Assembly: GCA_030849075.1 (NCBI GenBank)
Contig: JASAOO010003391.1
Span: forward strand, 1-52,971
DNA length: 52,971 nucleotides
Direction of reading: 5' to 3'
Origin: Zelonia costaricensis
Taxonomy: Eukaryota; Euglenozoa; Kinetoplastea; Trypanosomatida; Trypanosomatidae
The translations under genes and the position numbers were made by a program. Numbering within the stretch: the stretch's first letter is position 1; the number at the start of each line of letters is the position of its first letter. Shown one piece after another: positions 10,601-19,738 of this stretch. Below the pieces are notes generated by a model. That model worked only from the letters and a program-made list of their open reading frames with translations, did not search any database and was not told the DNA's origin.

Positions 10601-10737
10601 GGCATCTGCGCGCCCTGTTGCACTGCGGAAGGCGACGCGGATGTGGGCGAGGGGCGGGTTGCGGAGGTGCTGTCGCCGCCGGTAGACGGCGAGGGCGACC
10701 ACGAAAGGAGGTCGTCGAGAAGGTCGTCGTGGTCCAT
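7612..10737 (-). CDS. SNF2-family ATPase, PICH/ERCC6L-like
   Basis: The protein has 1,041 residues from the ATG at 10737. An in-frame extension to 10905 is open, but it is translated CA/TG repeat and is taken as 5' UTR. It has a complete SWI2/SNF2 motor: Walker A DEMGLGKT at 150-157, DEAH at 264-267, LTGTP at 291-295, then a helicase C-terminal lobe with LTTQVGGVGLTF, DPSWNPSADAQAVDRVHRIGQ and VEEKVYRNQIFK. The segment after the motor (HRYFTRLQLRSMFVMDD, then a Gln/Leu-rich helix) resembles vertebrate ERCC6L/PICH more than CSB. The C-terminal 300 residues are low-complexity and acidic. PICH translocates on DNA and resolves ultrafine anaphase bridges; a chromosome-segregation role here is inferred. 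A CSB/RAD26-like repair role is the alternative. Confidence 0.88.
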   Translation of the reverse strand: MDHDDLLDDLLSWSPSPSTGGDSTSATRPSPTSASPSAVQQGAQMPSPTRGQRAGSLHETCVNTADTTARPPRGLPAKPADTAATPASACRGGGAEEAAARGISAAVAASSAPRFSLPAALHARLFPHQRDGVQWLYYRHCRSRACLLADEMGLGKTVQVAAFLGQLYARQLVKTTIVVVPPTLLPVWTSALSTWGDAGSAPAASASPLSRLVEVIHNEPRKKRQARWRKLRYGLPCILLTTYGVLRQDAADMSATLVDYVVLDEAHLIRDPSTCVFKSALTLAARHKIALTGTPLMNTFDDMWSIFRFLDGSILDTDKNSFKSVSAMLLRGNERDASASQREAASSELAKLQAAIQPFMLRREKKDVAAEVLSSEKRDLVVWVRMSAVQQDLYAAFLESKEVATVRAPDMDTCGSGGGGEVADDELDAAADRMLAEDGGGSSSTSSSNRASASGSAANPLLLLTMLGQICNHPWLNLTDEAFAAALQDDHRPYTAPVAEMGDVFAGAKLWVALRLIVRCIGERRKTLVFSRSKRLLRLLGFLLREWGVRHTQVDGDMPSERRCAAVDSFNADGDVDAAATPGTSGARDVVWVCLLTTQVGGVGLTFSAASAVVLLDPSWNPSADAQAVDRVHRIGQRRDVVVYRLVTCGTVEEKVYRNQIFKRMAALQSTTTTSADAAGAAGDGASSSLCSELHRYFTRLQLRSMFVMDDVDRSTTAAQLAQLHPGRVDAALRDALRGIDGVCDVSDNACILTEAVCTPQPVRGDDGEEPTRATPAARAHGRTALPQGEAPPCVPRSAFRGMEEVCDAAPTLQSQSRSAEATPPQVGIDDGDHAEYDPPRPAHETGGCRLRARSPDLVSSDDDVVSPPRRFCGEWGLPPRDEEEETVGGDSTGTRPCPALADVGAVEDGHTATATSVSVVVVGSGGVECGAMLSPAAGRTEAAPSTPLEALDTSPMWVAGPEDDDYCDVAAGDFDFDDVVEVVHDGAVTDALPVSRLSCASSPPLLPSAKRVAAVTSAAAMALGDGDCSSAEFASCRSSF

Positions 10738-11411
10738 GATGGAGTGACACGATGACGAACTTGAGGAGGAGGCGTACGTGTTTGTGTGGGCTTTACGTGT
10801 GGGTGCGCGTGTGCGTGTCTGTACAGCTCCGGAAATACTTGTGTGTCTGTGTGCGTCTGTATGCATGTCTGCGTGCGTGTGTCGTGATGACGAGGACCCG
10901 ATCAAACTTAGAAATGGCGGAGAAGGGCGTGCATGAGGCAGGTCCGCCCACGCTCATCCGTGCAACGGCGATGTGCCGCTGAAGGACACCTGACGAGCGG
11001 CTCGAGCCGAGGGACATAGACGTGTAGGGAACCAAGCTACTGCAGCGAGGCGAGCTACTCGTGATGAGCGCGTCTTTGCGTTGCAGCGACTGCACTCCAC
11101 TGGCGTGTGCACTCTCCGAGTGGGTCGCTCTTTGTTATTTCTTCTTTTTTTTGTTGTGTGTGTGTGTGTGTGCGGGGAAAGGAAGTGTAGAGCACTTCCG
11201 TGGATGCCGCCGCCCAGCAGGGGTGGGGTGAACGTGCGAGAGAGTGCCGCACGCAGTGCATCTCCGTGCTGCGCCTCGCCTCGCCCCCCCCCCCCGCTGC
11301 CCCGCTGCCCCGCAGCCTCCTGCAACCTGCGTGTTCGTGCTCACTCTCTCACACGCCTCTCATCACCACTTCGCGCGAGGAAGACCGCCGAGCCAGACGA
11401 GCACGTCCAAA
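10738..11411. other. Spacer upstream of the SNF2 gene
   Basis: No gene was seen. The sequence is GT-rich from 10780 to 10880, a T-run and (GT)n lie at 11143-11172, and a C-run lies near 11286-11296. Confidence 0.6.
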
Positions 11412-14261
11412 TTACGCGGCCTCCTCGCTGATAGGCATCAGCCCGTTATCGCGAATAAAGGAGTCCCGCACGTGCAGGGTTGAGCCGCGGAACCGCTGCA
11501 CCCCGTACAGTGCGTTCAGCTCCACCGTCGACGCGACGACGCGCACCTCCGCGCCGGCGCCGCCCTCCAGGTAGATGCCGTTGCCGCTATTATGCATCAG
11601 ACAGCACTGCTCCACCAGCCCCATGCTACCCTCATACACGACAAGCCCGTCGGTCTTGTTCTCTTCCATGGTAGACTCCTGCACAACGAAGGTGGCCTGC
11701 ACGGCACGCAGGCCGGCCTCGCACTTCTTCACCTTCGACTGCGTCACCTGCGCACTCGCCCCGCCGTGCACGTAGACGCCGGCAAAGGAGCAGAAAGCGA
11801 TGAGGCAGAGGTCCAGCAGCGCGCGCGTGTTCGCGCCGCTCACGACGACGCCGCCGCCCGCGCCGCCGTAGAAGTGGCACGCCGTCGCCCGCAGCTCCGC
11901 ACCGTCCCGCACCGCCAGCAGCGCCTGCGCAGGGGCACGCGAGCCGCGCGTTGCCCCGCGAGAAGCGCCGCGCGGCGCCTGCCGGTCCTGCGGATGCCCG
12001 TGGGGCTGCAGATGGAGATCATGGGACTTCCCGTTCGTAGCGGAGAAGACGTCAGCGTGGCCCACCACAGAACGCCCCCCGTCCACGGCGCGCGCCGCCT
12101 TGTCCGCCTCCTCGTCATCTCCCCCACCGCTGCCCTGCACCAGCACGATGCCGCGTAGCTCGACGCAGCAGCCGGCACCGCGTACTGTCAGTGCGGGGGC
12201 AAGCTCCGACGCGGGCCGCAGCACCACCGCCGCGCCAGGGTACGCACTCGTCAGCTCGACATGACCGCACGCCTCGAGCACGAGCGACTCGTAGTACACC
12301 CCTGGCTGCAGCACCACGCAGTCACCATCCTGCAGGGCGGCGCTGCTGTTGCGGTAACGGTGCGGCTCGCTGGATGGCGTCCACGTGTGCACGCGCTGGC
12401 GTTTCAACACGCCGGGCGCGCCAAGTCCCGCGCCACGAGCGACGACGAGAGCGCCATGCGGCGGCAGCGGATGCGTCGGCGGCGGTGGAGTCCTGACCTC
12501 GTCCGAGTCGGCGTCACCAACCGGTTGCGTAACGAGGGCGCGCGGTGGCGTGCGCGTTTCGCCTCGCGGCGGGTGTGCGGCGAGGTCGCGCTGCGGTGCG
12601 TGCGTGGATGGCGGCGGGTGGGGTGGCGGGGATGACGGGGGGGAGGGCGAGCCCGGCGACTGCGTCGGCGTCTCGGGCGAGGTGAGCGGTGACACCGTCG
12701 TAGTGCGGTACGTCGGTGGGCTGCCGCTGCCGCGTCGCCGGCGTGGGCGGGGCGACGCGGTGGTGTCGGTGTGCGGGGAGGCCGCGGCGGCGGTGGATGC
12801 GGATGCCGAGGGGGACGCGTGCTGGTGCTGTCGCTGTTGCTGCGGTGGGGGCTGAGAGCGTGGTGGTGGAGCCTGTGCGGGGTGGCGTACGTCTCGCACG
12901 CAGGAGGTGCGCCGCCGTCCCTGCTGCGGCGCATCCTCGAACGCAGTTGCCGGTGTGGCAGCAGTTGGGCTGGTCGTCGCGCGCTCCAGCACGCCTGCAT
13001 CAGGTCCCGTAGTCCCGTTCTCCTCAGACTCGGCCACTTCCGGAGCAGCCGCCCCTCCCTGTGCTGAGGGGACGTCCACGGCGCGGCCGCGAGGACCCGC
13101 ACGAGGGCGCTGCACGACGTCATCATCGGCGAGTGTGCCCTGTACGCGGTTGGTCCTCGAGTGCGGTGGCAGTTCGGCTCTGGTTTCATGATGGGCGAAG
13201 AGGGACGACACTGTCGGGGACGGTGAGGACAGGGCGGGTGCTCCTCCACCACGTCCATCGTCGTCGGCGCCGACGGTGCGCACGTGGCGAGCAGCGTACA
13301 CAGCTTGGCGCTCCGCCGCCTCGTCGAGTTCGGACGCCTCCGTGTGGGCGAGGTCCATGAATTGGTGTGCGCACTGCGAGAAGAAGGAGAGGAAGACAGC
13401 CGTGTGCTGCAGCACGGCCGTCACCGTGTCGTCTCTGCTGCTCGGCTCCGCCGCAGTGCCAGAGGCGGAGGCGCTGCCGTCGGCGGCGCGGGCGGAGAGT
13501 TCGAGCGAATCGCGATGCGAGCTGCCCTGGCCCCACTGCAGCCTCGGCACGCGCTGGGGTGGGGAGTGGACGGTGTAGGTAGACGCGGCCAGCGCGGCGA
13601 CGCGGTCTGCCAGCTGCGCGAGATCGACGGTGCTCATGCGACGCAGCAGCTCCCGCATCTCCATGCGACGCGCACTACTGCCGCGCCTTGCACCAACAGC
13701 GCTGCGGTGGAAGTCGGCAGCCTCTGCAACTTGTCTTTCCACGCGTGGTCCGGTCGAGGACGCCGGTGCAGTACTGAAGGTCCCTGCCGCAGCAGGGAAG
13801 CGTGCCCGCCACTGTGCCGGGCCGCTGCTGTCGCTCGCGGTGGCGCCGCCGTGGCCCGCATCGTCCCCGCTCTTCTCAATCCCTTCGACCGAAAGGGCGG
13901 GCACGCGTGCGGTCGGCTTGACTGGTGGCTCGTCCCGCCACGTCGGACGCATCGCCGCTTCCCCATCTTGTTCACGCTTCACCGGAGCGCGTGGTGGTGG
14001 TGCAGCCCGCGCCGCCGGCCACAGTGACCGCTCAGACACCGCAGAGGCGTTCACCTCGTCCGACGGCACCCCGCCGACGGTCTGCGTGTTGCCAAAGGCG
14101 GATGCGTGAACAGAGGCGTCGCCGCGCGTGTACTTCTCGCGCAGCGCGGCGAGCATGCTCCGCTCGCGGCCGCGGAACTGCACGAGAAGGTCGTCAACCT
14201 CGCTAATGCGGCGTGGGTTGTAGGCGCGGTACAGCGCTACGAGCTCCTCTCGCACGTCCAT
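11412..14261 (-). CDS. Large protein with C-terminal parallel beta-helix domain
   Basis: The protein has 949 residues from the ATG at 14261. The frame is open to 14459 with another ATG at 14345, but a polypyrimidine-plus-CAG signal near 14418 and the start of folded-looking sequence (MDVREELVALYRAYNPRRIS) favour the later starts. Residues 1-45 form a helical, acidic/basic module. A long disordered Ser/Pro/Thr/Arg-rich middle follows. The last 280 residues have the beta-strand-turn periodicity of a right-handed parallel beta-helix (for example ALLDLCLIAFCSFAGVYVHGGASAQVT and LVVYEGSMGLVEQCCLMHNSGNGIYLEGG), as in pectin-lyase-like and NosD/CASH folds. No catalytic site is evident, so a binding or scaffold role is more likely than a lyase. 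No family name was recognised. Confidence 0.8.
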   Translation of the reverse strand: MDVREELVALYRAYNPRRISEVDDLLVQFRGRERSMLAALREKYTRGDASVHASAFGNTQTVGGVPSDEVNASAVSERSLWPAARAAPPPRAPVKREQDGEAAMRPTWRDEPPVKPTARVPALSVEGIEKSGDDAGHGGATASDSSGPAQWRARFPAAAGTFSTAPASSTGPRVERQVAEAADFHRSAVGARRGSSARRMEMRELLRRMSTVDLAQLADRVAALAASTYTVHSPPQRVPRLQWGQGSSHRDSLELSARAADGSASASGTAAEPSSRDDTVTAVLQHTAVFLSFFSQCAHQFMDLAHTEASELDEAAERQAVYAARHVRTVGADDDGRGGGAPALSSPSPTVSSLFAHHETRAELPPHSRTNRVQGTLADDDVVQRPRAGPRGRAVDVPSAQGGAAAPEVAESEENGTTGPDAGVLERATTSPTAATPATAFEDAPQQGRRRTSCVRDVRHPAQAPPPRSQPPPQQQRQHQHASPSASASTAAAASPHTDTTASPRPRRRRGSGSPPTYRTTTVSPLTSPETPTQSPGSPSPPSSPPPHPPPSTHAPQRDLAAHPPRGETRTPPRALVTQPVGDADSDEVRTPPPPTHPLPPHGALVVARGAGLGAPGVLKRQRVHTWTPSSEPHRYRNSSAALQDGDCVVLQPGVYYESLVLEACGHVELTSAYPGAAVVLRPASELAPALTVRGAGCCVELRGIVLVQGSGGGDDEEADKAARAVDGGRSVVGHADVFSATNGKSHDLHLQPHGHPQDRQAPRGASRGATRGSRAPAQALLAVRDGAELRATACHFYGGAGGGVVVSGANTRALLDLCLIAFCSFAGVYVHGGASAQVTQSKVKKCEAGLRAVQATFVVQESTMEENKTDGLVVYEGSMGLVEQCCLMHNSGNGIYLEGGAGAEVRVVASTVELNALYGVQRFRGSTLHVRDSFIRDNGLMPISEEAA

Positions 14262-15808
14262 CGCGTCTGTATCCTTCCCAGGCGTTGAGGCGCGAGGAGG
14301 CGCAGACGGACGGCAGGGGGTGACAAGAGAGGAGAGCCCGTGCATGGGTGCGGAGCAGGTGGTGGTCGACAAGGGCGACGACGCGTCTGCAAGGCTCAAG
14401 GGGGAAGGAAGAAGTGCCTGCGGCGGTAGAAGCGAACTCGAAATGGAAAAAGGTGGCAATGTGTTTGTGTCTGTGTGTGTGTGTGTCTATTCTAAGAAAA
14501 CGAGGAGAAGGTGGACGTGTATGCGTGTTGGTAGGGGCGCACGTGAGTGATCGGTGGAGAGGGAGGGGGCAGGGAGTTGCTCCGCACCTGGCTTGGAGCT
14601 CTCTTGGCCGCGTCCGCGCACAATCGAGCTATGTAAACTAGCAACGTGCACCCGCCGCACTTCTGAAGAGAGGGAGGGAAACCGTTTGCACAGAGTGTGC
14701 GAATGTGTGTCCGAATGTGTGTGTGTGTGTGTGTGTGTGAATGTGCGTTGGAAGCAGTCGCCTATGTGGTTGTGCGAGTGTGTTACCGGCGTACGCGAGG
14801 GGATGCGGCGAGGCAGGAGGAAGGGCAGCGTTGTGGTGCACCGCGGGCGATGCATGTATGGCGCCGATGCAGCTAGACACCACGAAACAGACTAACGAGG
14901 CTGCGGGGTGGGGGTGGGGAGGGGGGGGAGGTACGCCGACAGCACTCTGGTGAGCGCGGCAAACCGTGCATGGGTGCAGAGCGCGTGGGACGCAGCCTTC
15001 TCCCAGTGCTTCGCTCTCCGTCTCTCGCGTGTGGGGGAGGGCGCGAAGGACCTGCGCTGGATAACGTGCATGCGTGCAAGCACATCGATGTCTGACCTTC
15101 CAAATGCGGCACTCACGCCACGGCACTTCAACGCCCAGATGAAACGAACTGGGGGATGAGAGGACAATAAAGAAAGCGAGGTGAGTGTACAGTGTTCCCC
15201 TCAAATAGAAGCATGACATGTCGCAAGGCCAACACGACACGGAAACACTCACAACCACAAAGACACCGACACACGTGGACGCACACCTGCACACGCGCCA
15301 CGAAAGCTGGAAAGGGGGAAAAAACCAAATTGGACAGCGACGTCTATGCAGTGGAGTACGCGCAGACGAGGCACCGAGAGAAACGCGGCGAGTGTATGTG
15401 GATGCGTTAGGCTTAGGCTGTCGCCTGCCCCTCTCTCAACGCAAAGCCCTACGGTGAAGTTGAACAGCGGTGCACCATGGGCGTTGCACCCCCCCCCCCA
15501 TTACCACCGCCACCGCCACCTCCATCACACGTGTGTATGTGTGTCGCACCCACAGACTCGCTGCCCCCTCGGGCCCTTCGTTCTGCTCCACTTTCTACGC
15601 ATCTAAAACTCCTCCTCGCCGAGTACCGCCTTTTCGCTTCTACGCACTGCCAGCAGGGGCGAGGGGGGCCAGCGTGAGGTGCCACCGGTTACGCACACGC
15701 CATCGCGCGTGCACGTGCGTGCAGCTTCGTATGCGTGTGTGGCACCCCATCGCCTAATGCCAACGGGATCGTGGTCAGACCATGCTTGACCATCCCCACG
15801 GCACACAG

Positions 15809-15847
<39 letters not shown>

Positions 15848-15868
15848 CACACAAACCACCTGGAGCTC
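14262..15868. other. Long spacer between enkurin and beta-helix genes
   Basis: There are 1.6 kb with no convincing gene. It holds TG tracts at 14461-14488 and 14702-14740, a C-run near 15489-15498, and a 33-base (CA)n tract at 15812-15844 just beyond the enkurin stop codon, in its 3' UTR. Confidence 0.6.
15812..15844. repeat. (CA)n microsatellite
   Basis: An uninterrupted CA dinucleotide tract of 33 bases, just downstream of the enkurin stop codon on the minus strand. Confidence 0.95.
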
Positions 15869-16774
15869 TCACAGCGGCACGAAGAGCTGCCCCTTTGTGC
15901 TGTACTTGTGGCGTGTGGCGTCGATCTCACGCAGCTCCTCCTCGATGGCGCGGCGTCGCTGCTGTATGGACTGCGTGTCGAAGCGGATGGGAATGCGCGC
16001 AATTTGCTGCTCCAACTCCTGCTGCCGCTCATCGAGCCGCCGCAGCGTTTCGGCCTTCTCCTCCTCCGTCACACGCCGCTGCCCTGCAGGGATCTGCGCC
16101 AGCTCCCGCCGCCGCTCCGCCTCCGCCACGACTGCCTCCTTCTCGGCCGCCAGCTCGGCCTTGCGCTGCTGCAGGTAGCGCGGGACGCGGGCGCGGTTCG
16201 GCGCGAGGGCATCGGGCGTCGACGCCTTCGCCACGTCGTGGGCGCCGCTCGCGGACGCAGAGACCCGCGCGTTGCTGGCCGCGGCAGCGCCGGGGTGATG
16301 GTGGATGGGTGGGAGAGCGCCGCCGCTGGCGTTGCTCGCGACGCGGCGTGGGGCATTGCCGCTACCGCTGCCGCCGCCGCTCCCCACAGCGGATCGCGCG
16401 GACGGTCCGGATGGGGAGTAGGGGCCCGTGGGTGCGCCAGCTCCGGTGGCGGTCTCGCGGTAGGAGAAGACCTGACTCGCCCCCTCGTCGCACTCGCGCA
16501 CGTACACGCGGATCTGCACGTCGCCACTGCTCGACGCCGGGGCCGCGCCTGCTCCAGCGCTGCGCGCGTTTGGCACAAGTCCGCCAGTGTTCGCGCCGCT
16601 CCCGCCGTCGCGACCGTAGCCGTGCGAGGTAACGTGTTGGTACTGCGCCTGCGTGCGCTGCACCGCGTGTGCCTCGCGCTGCGCCGCGGCGTCGTCCTGC
16701 TGGCGACGCTGCCGGTTCAGCGCCTCCTGCTCGCGGATTTGCATCCGGTTGAGCTGCGCTGCGTTTGGCCGCAT
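15869..16774 (-). CDS. ENKUR: Enkurin-domain flagellar protein
   Basis: The protein has 301 residues from the ATG at 16774. The open frame reaches 17008 but that part is translated CA repeat. The C-terminal 105 residues match the enkurin domain: VPRYLQQRKAELAAEKE, then AQIPAGQRRVTEEEK with ETLRRLDERQQELEQQI, then IARIPIRFDT followed by RRRAIEEELREIDATRHKYS and the terminal QLFVPL. Enkurin is an axonemal microtubule-inner protein in ciliates, algae and animals, and an adaptor in sperm. In a flagellate it should act in the axoneme. The N-terminal half is Gln/Arg-rich, then Ser/Gly/Ala-rich and probably disordered. The N-terminal SH3-binding part of vertebrate enkurin was not recognised. Confidence 0.85.
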   Translation of the reverse strand: MRPNAAQLNRMQIREQEALNRQRRQQDDAAAQREAHAVQRTQAQYQHVTSHGYGRDGGSGANTGGLVPNARSAGAGAAPASSSGDVQIRVYVRECDEGASQVFSYRETATGAGAPTGPYSPSGPSARSAVGSGGGSGSGNAPRRVASNASGGALPPIHHHPGAAAASNARVSASASGAHDVAKASTPDALAPNRARVPRYLQQRKAELAAEKEAVVAEAERRRELAQIPAGQRRVTEEEKAETLRRLDERQQELEQQIARIPIRFDTQSIQQRRRAIEEELREIDATRHKYSTKGQLFVPL

Positions 16775-17149
16775 AAGTCCGGGGCTTCGTGTTTTGGGGG
16801 GGTGGGTTTGGGGGAGAGGGAGGGGGCTGAGCGTGCGGATGGACGGTGAGGGCTTCAGGAAGCCGCAACACGTAGCAGCGTGCGCCGATGGAGGCAGCGC
16901 ACTGCGTTCGAGTGCACACACACACACACACACACACTCGAGGGGAAGCGCGACTATGTGTAGTATTCGCGTGTCGACAAGTGAGTGTATCCGCGAGCTG
17001 GAGTTCACTGCACATATGTAGGGGTGAAGACAGTGTTATCTGAGATGGAGCAAACATCCCTTCTCTGTCCGCTTCTGGGTTACACGGCAGGACAACACCT
17101 CACCGCCGGTGTAGCTTGTGAAGGCTGAGCTAGCTTCGTACGAGCCCTC
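16775..17149. other. Upstream spacer of enkurin gene
   Basis: No gene was seen. A (CA)n tract lies at about 16915-16938. The sequence changes character near 17,150, where the second mobile element begins. Confidence 0.55.
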
Positions 17150-17300
17150 CCTCGATCCATGGATGATACCACGTCAACTACTCTTCCTCTGCTATCCTCT
17201 CATCTCGTCCCATGTCGTGCTCCATTGGTGAAGCAAATGCGATTTTCGCCTCCCAAGCGATCAGCCAGGCGTTGTCTTTCTTATTCAATCCGCATCCGCC

Positions 17301-18222
17301 ATGTCCAATCCCTCACAGGAGACCGAATCCCTAATATACTACGAGAAGCTCCCACAGGAACTTGTGGCTTTGGTCAAGAACGGAGCCACGAAACAAGAGG
17401 AGGCCGATCAGATAAGGTTGGAGGCCCTTCGACGGTTCTCGCCGTCAAACTCCCAGGCCGCACCGATGCGGCAGGCTACCTCGCCGAACAGGCGACAGGT
17501 GACAACCCCGTCCCTGACTAAAGGACTACGAGATGGCGATACACCCCTGGAAGGGACACGCGGAGAACACAACCGAAAAGCGGAAAGCACGTTTCGAAGT
17601 GATGGCGACGAGCCGCGCCGTTTCCCCCAATGGCATCCGTCATCGCCGTGTACACGCTCGACGCGGGGGATCTGGGGGTGGGAGTCGGACAGATGCTGGA
17701 CCTATTCCTATACGCCCCCCCCCCCAAAGGGGAGCGCACGGCCATGCACAACTGGAATGTGAATGCCGCGATGAGCCAGCCAGACCAGGCCTCACATGGG
17801 AAGCTCATCCAAGAACTACCCGTCCCTCTTCTCCCGACGCAGTCACACCTCGCGTACCTGAATGAAAAGATACGCGACGCCATGGCCGCCCCCGACATCG
17901 ACCTCGGAGGAGTCGAAAGCCGTGACTATGGCACGGTTTACCGGCTGAAGGGGAAGGAACTGTTTAAGGGGGGGGGGGGTCCTACAGCGAGCCTGTCTAC
18001 AACGCGATGGCGGAGCGAATAGCGGTTGTGGACAGGCGCAACACGGAGTCGCGCCTTCTGCAGTTGGCAGACATGGTGGAGGCGCGGGTCGCAGCCCAGA
18101 GTCTTCGGGGGCGAGGCCAAAGCCGCGGTCGGGGCGAAAATCGTGGCGGTCGCGGTGGCAACGGACCCTGGGTAGGCGGTGGTGAGCAGGCGGAAGAGCA
18201 GACTCAGCCAAACAGAGACTGA
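17301..18222 (+). pseudogene. Gag-like protein with RGG-rich tail, frame-broken
   Basis: Three consecutive plus-strand frames make up a mostly hydrophilic protein beginning MSNPSQETESLIYYEKLPQE. Later blocks read HGKLIQELPVPLLPTQSHLAYL and DYGTVYRLKGKELFK. After the G12 tract the frame shifts by one and continues as NAMAERIAVVDRR, then a helical LLQLADMVEARVAAQ, ending in a cluster of RG/RGG repeats (GRGQSRGRGENRGGRGG), a common RNA-binding tail. Frame changes near 17,525 and 17,640 and at the G12 run make it a pseudogene unless they are sequencing errors. No database family is known to me. Confidence 0.45.
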
Positions 18223-18229
18223 ATGCGCC

Positions 18230-18809
18230 TGCGCGAGACCCACGGGATCTCCTACCCAACTCAACGTCAGAGGCTTCCGCCGACTGCCGGCAGGCGAGTG
18301 CACTCGAGGAGTTGCAAGGGGTTAGTTTTGCCGCAGGCAAGATTTCCAACATTGAGATTGATCGAGTACTGCAACACTATTTTCCCACGGGGCGGGTGCT
18401 GAAATGCACTGCATTGCCGGCGCTGACCGAAACCGTAGCCGCAGACATTCAAAAGCGCGCGAAAGCGGCAAAGCCGCTGTACTGCCCGATATTCATTCGT
18501 CACCACTGGATCGCCGGAATCTACGAAGGTTACTAGGAAGAGAAAAGCACAGCGTCACGTGCTCGACTGTTAGTGGTCGCTACCTTCGCGGCACGACATT
18601 GGAAAGTGACGATCCAACAACACGAAACACTTCCAGCACGCTTACGCGTTTTCCTGACAGAGGTCAGCGCACAGCTGATCCCTCGCAAGCAGTTCTGGAC
18701 CCAGATGGATCTCCTCTTACGAAATCAACGCACGGCGAACAACACCAGTCCACCCAAGGTCTTGTATGGTGGAGACGACAGCGAAGGACGCATTGAAGCA
18801 GTGTGGTAA
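18230..18809 (+). pseudogene. Possible Ulp1/C48-like cysteine protease fragment, degenerate
   Basis: One frame from about 18,235 to 18,809 contains FAAGKISNIEIDRVLQHYFP, then PLYCPIFIRHHWIAGIYEGY and a TAG at 18534-18536. It then continues as ARHWKVTIQQHETLP and PARLRVFLTEVSAQLIP. The His-Trp box (HHWIAGIYE) followed by a W-x-V-x-I strand resembles the His and Asp strands of Ulp1/adenain-fold cysteine proteases. The position expected for Asp reads Gln-Gln-His here, and no Gln-x(5-6)-Cys block was found. Such proteases are carried by several eukaryotic transposon groups. The call rests on short motifs only. Confidence 0.35.
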
Positions 18810-18820
18810 GCCAAGACGAA

Positions 18821-19704
18821 GCATGTGCAAGACGTGGCATCCGTTACATGCGCACAGCAACCGCTCCGGCGCCCTTAGCGGATGGAACACCCAGGAGCCT
18901 TACACATCCTCACCCGCAACCCCTCCAACGGGAAAAAGCAATACGGAACAAAGGAGAACGTGTTTGCGAACGGTGCATTCTTTTTCTTTTAGTGTTTACG
19001 GGTGGGGGGAGGGGAGGGGGGGGAGGCACGACACAAATAACATCGCGAACACGAGCCGATCCGCGCCCTCTGTTGGTCAGCGCAATGCTCCCTACCATAC
19101 AAAAGGGGCACTCAAAGTCGGATGGGAATCCTCGCCAGGCGGCAGGCACGGGCAGTTGCCCAGCCATCTGGAATGAAGTGATCTTGGCTACGTTTCCATT
19201 GAACACGCAAGAGATAAGTGTGAAGTGCGTAATGTGCTACAGCCCGGTTTGGGGCGTACCTGACGTACGCGAACCGCACTTTGGCGGCACATTCTTCACT
19301 CTCCTCTCTGCTGCCTCCCCGCCCGCCACCCCCTTCGTTCCCTAATCAGGATATCGACAGAAGAGAGAGAAGGGGGCGGGGCGAGGCGAGAAGACGGAAG
19401 CAGCCGTCCACGCGAAGAGGGGGCAGTCGAGGGATGTTGATGTGTGGGCCAAAAGGAAACAGAAAGGAAACAAAAAGGAGTGTCGGTGCCTTTCCTCTCC
19501 TCTCCTCTCCTCTCTCTCTTTCTAGTGCCTTCTGTGTCGTCGTCAGCGACCTCTTGCTGTTGTTGTCGCCATGGCTTGGACACTGTTGAGCTGGTTCCAC
19601 GTGGGTGTACGCGTGTATGTGTGGAGATGCGTGTTGGTGTATTTACGCGTGTGCGGGGGACTCGTACACGCGTGAAAGAGCGCTGCTGTTCGTGAATTGA
19701 AGCG

Positions 19705-19738
<34 letters not shown>

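Larger units (their letters stand above)
17150..18820 (+). mobile_element. Second decayed mobile element: RGG-rich Gag-like part plus protease-like part
   Basis: This plus-strand block lies antisense to the surrounding minus cluster, is visibly less GC-rich, and lacks the CA/TG repeats of ordinary spacers. Its frames run 17301-17520 (starts MSNPSQETESLIYYEK), 17533-17650, 17630-17980, 18007-18222 (RGG-rich), then 18230-18810 (protease-like, with one TAG at 18534-18536). A C11 run at 17715-17725 lies inside it, and a G12 run at 17968-17979 coincides exactly with one frame change. The order of nucleic-acid-binding protein then protease suggests a Gag-Pro arrangement or a transposon-borne Ulp1-like protease. 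No polymerase, recombinase or transposase was found, so the class is unknown. Remnants may extend to about 19,300. Confidence 0.45.

Noticed and set aside
15782..16849. 355-codon plus-strand frame
   Set aside because: Antisense to enkurin and begins within a (CA)n repeat.
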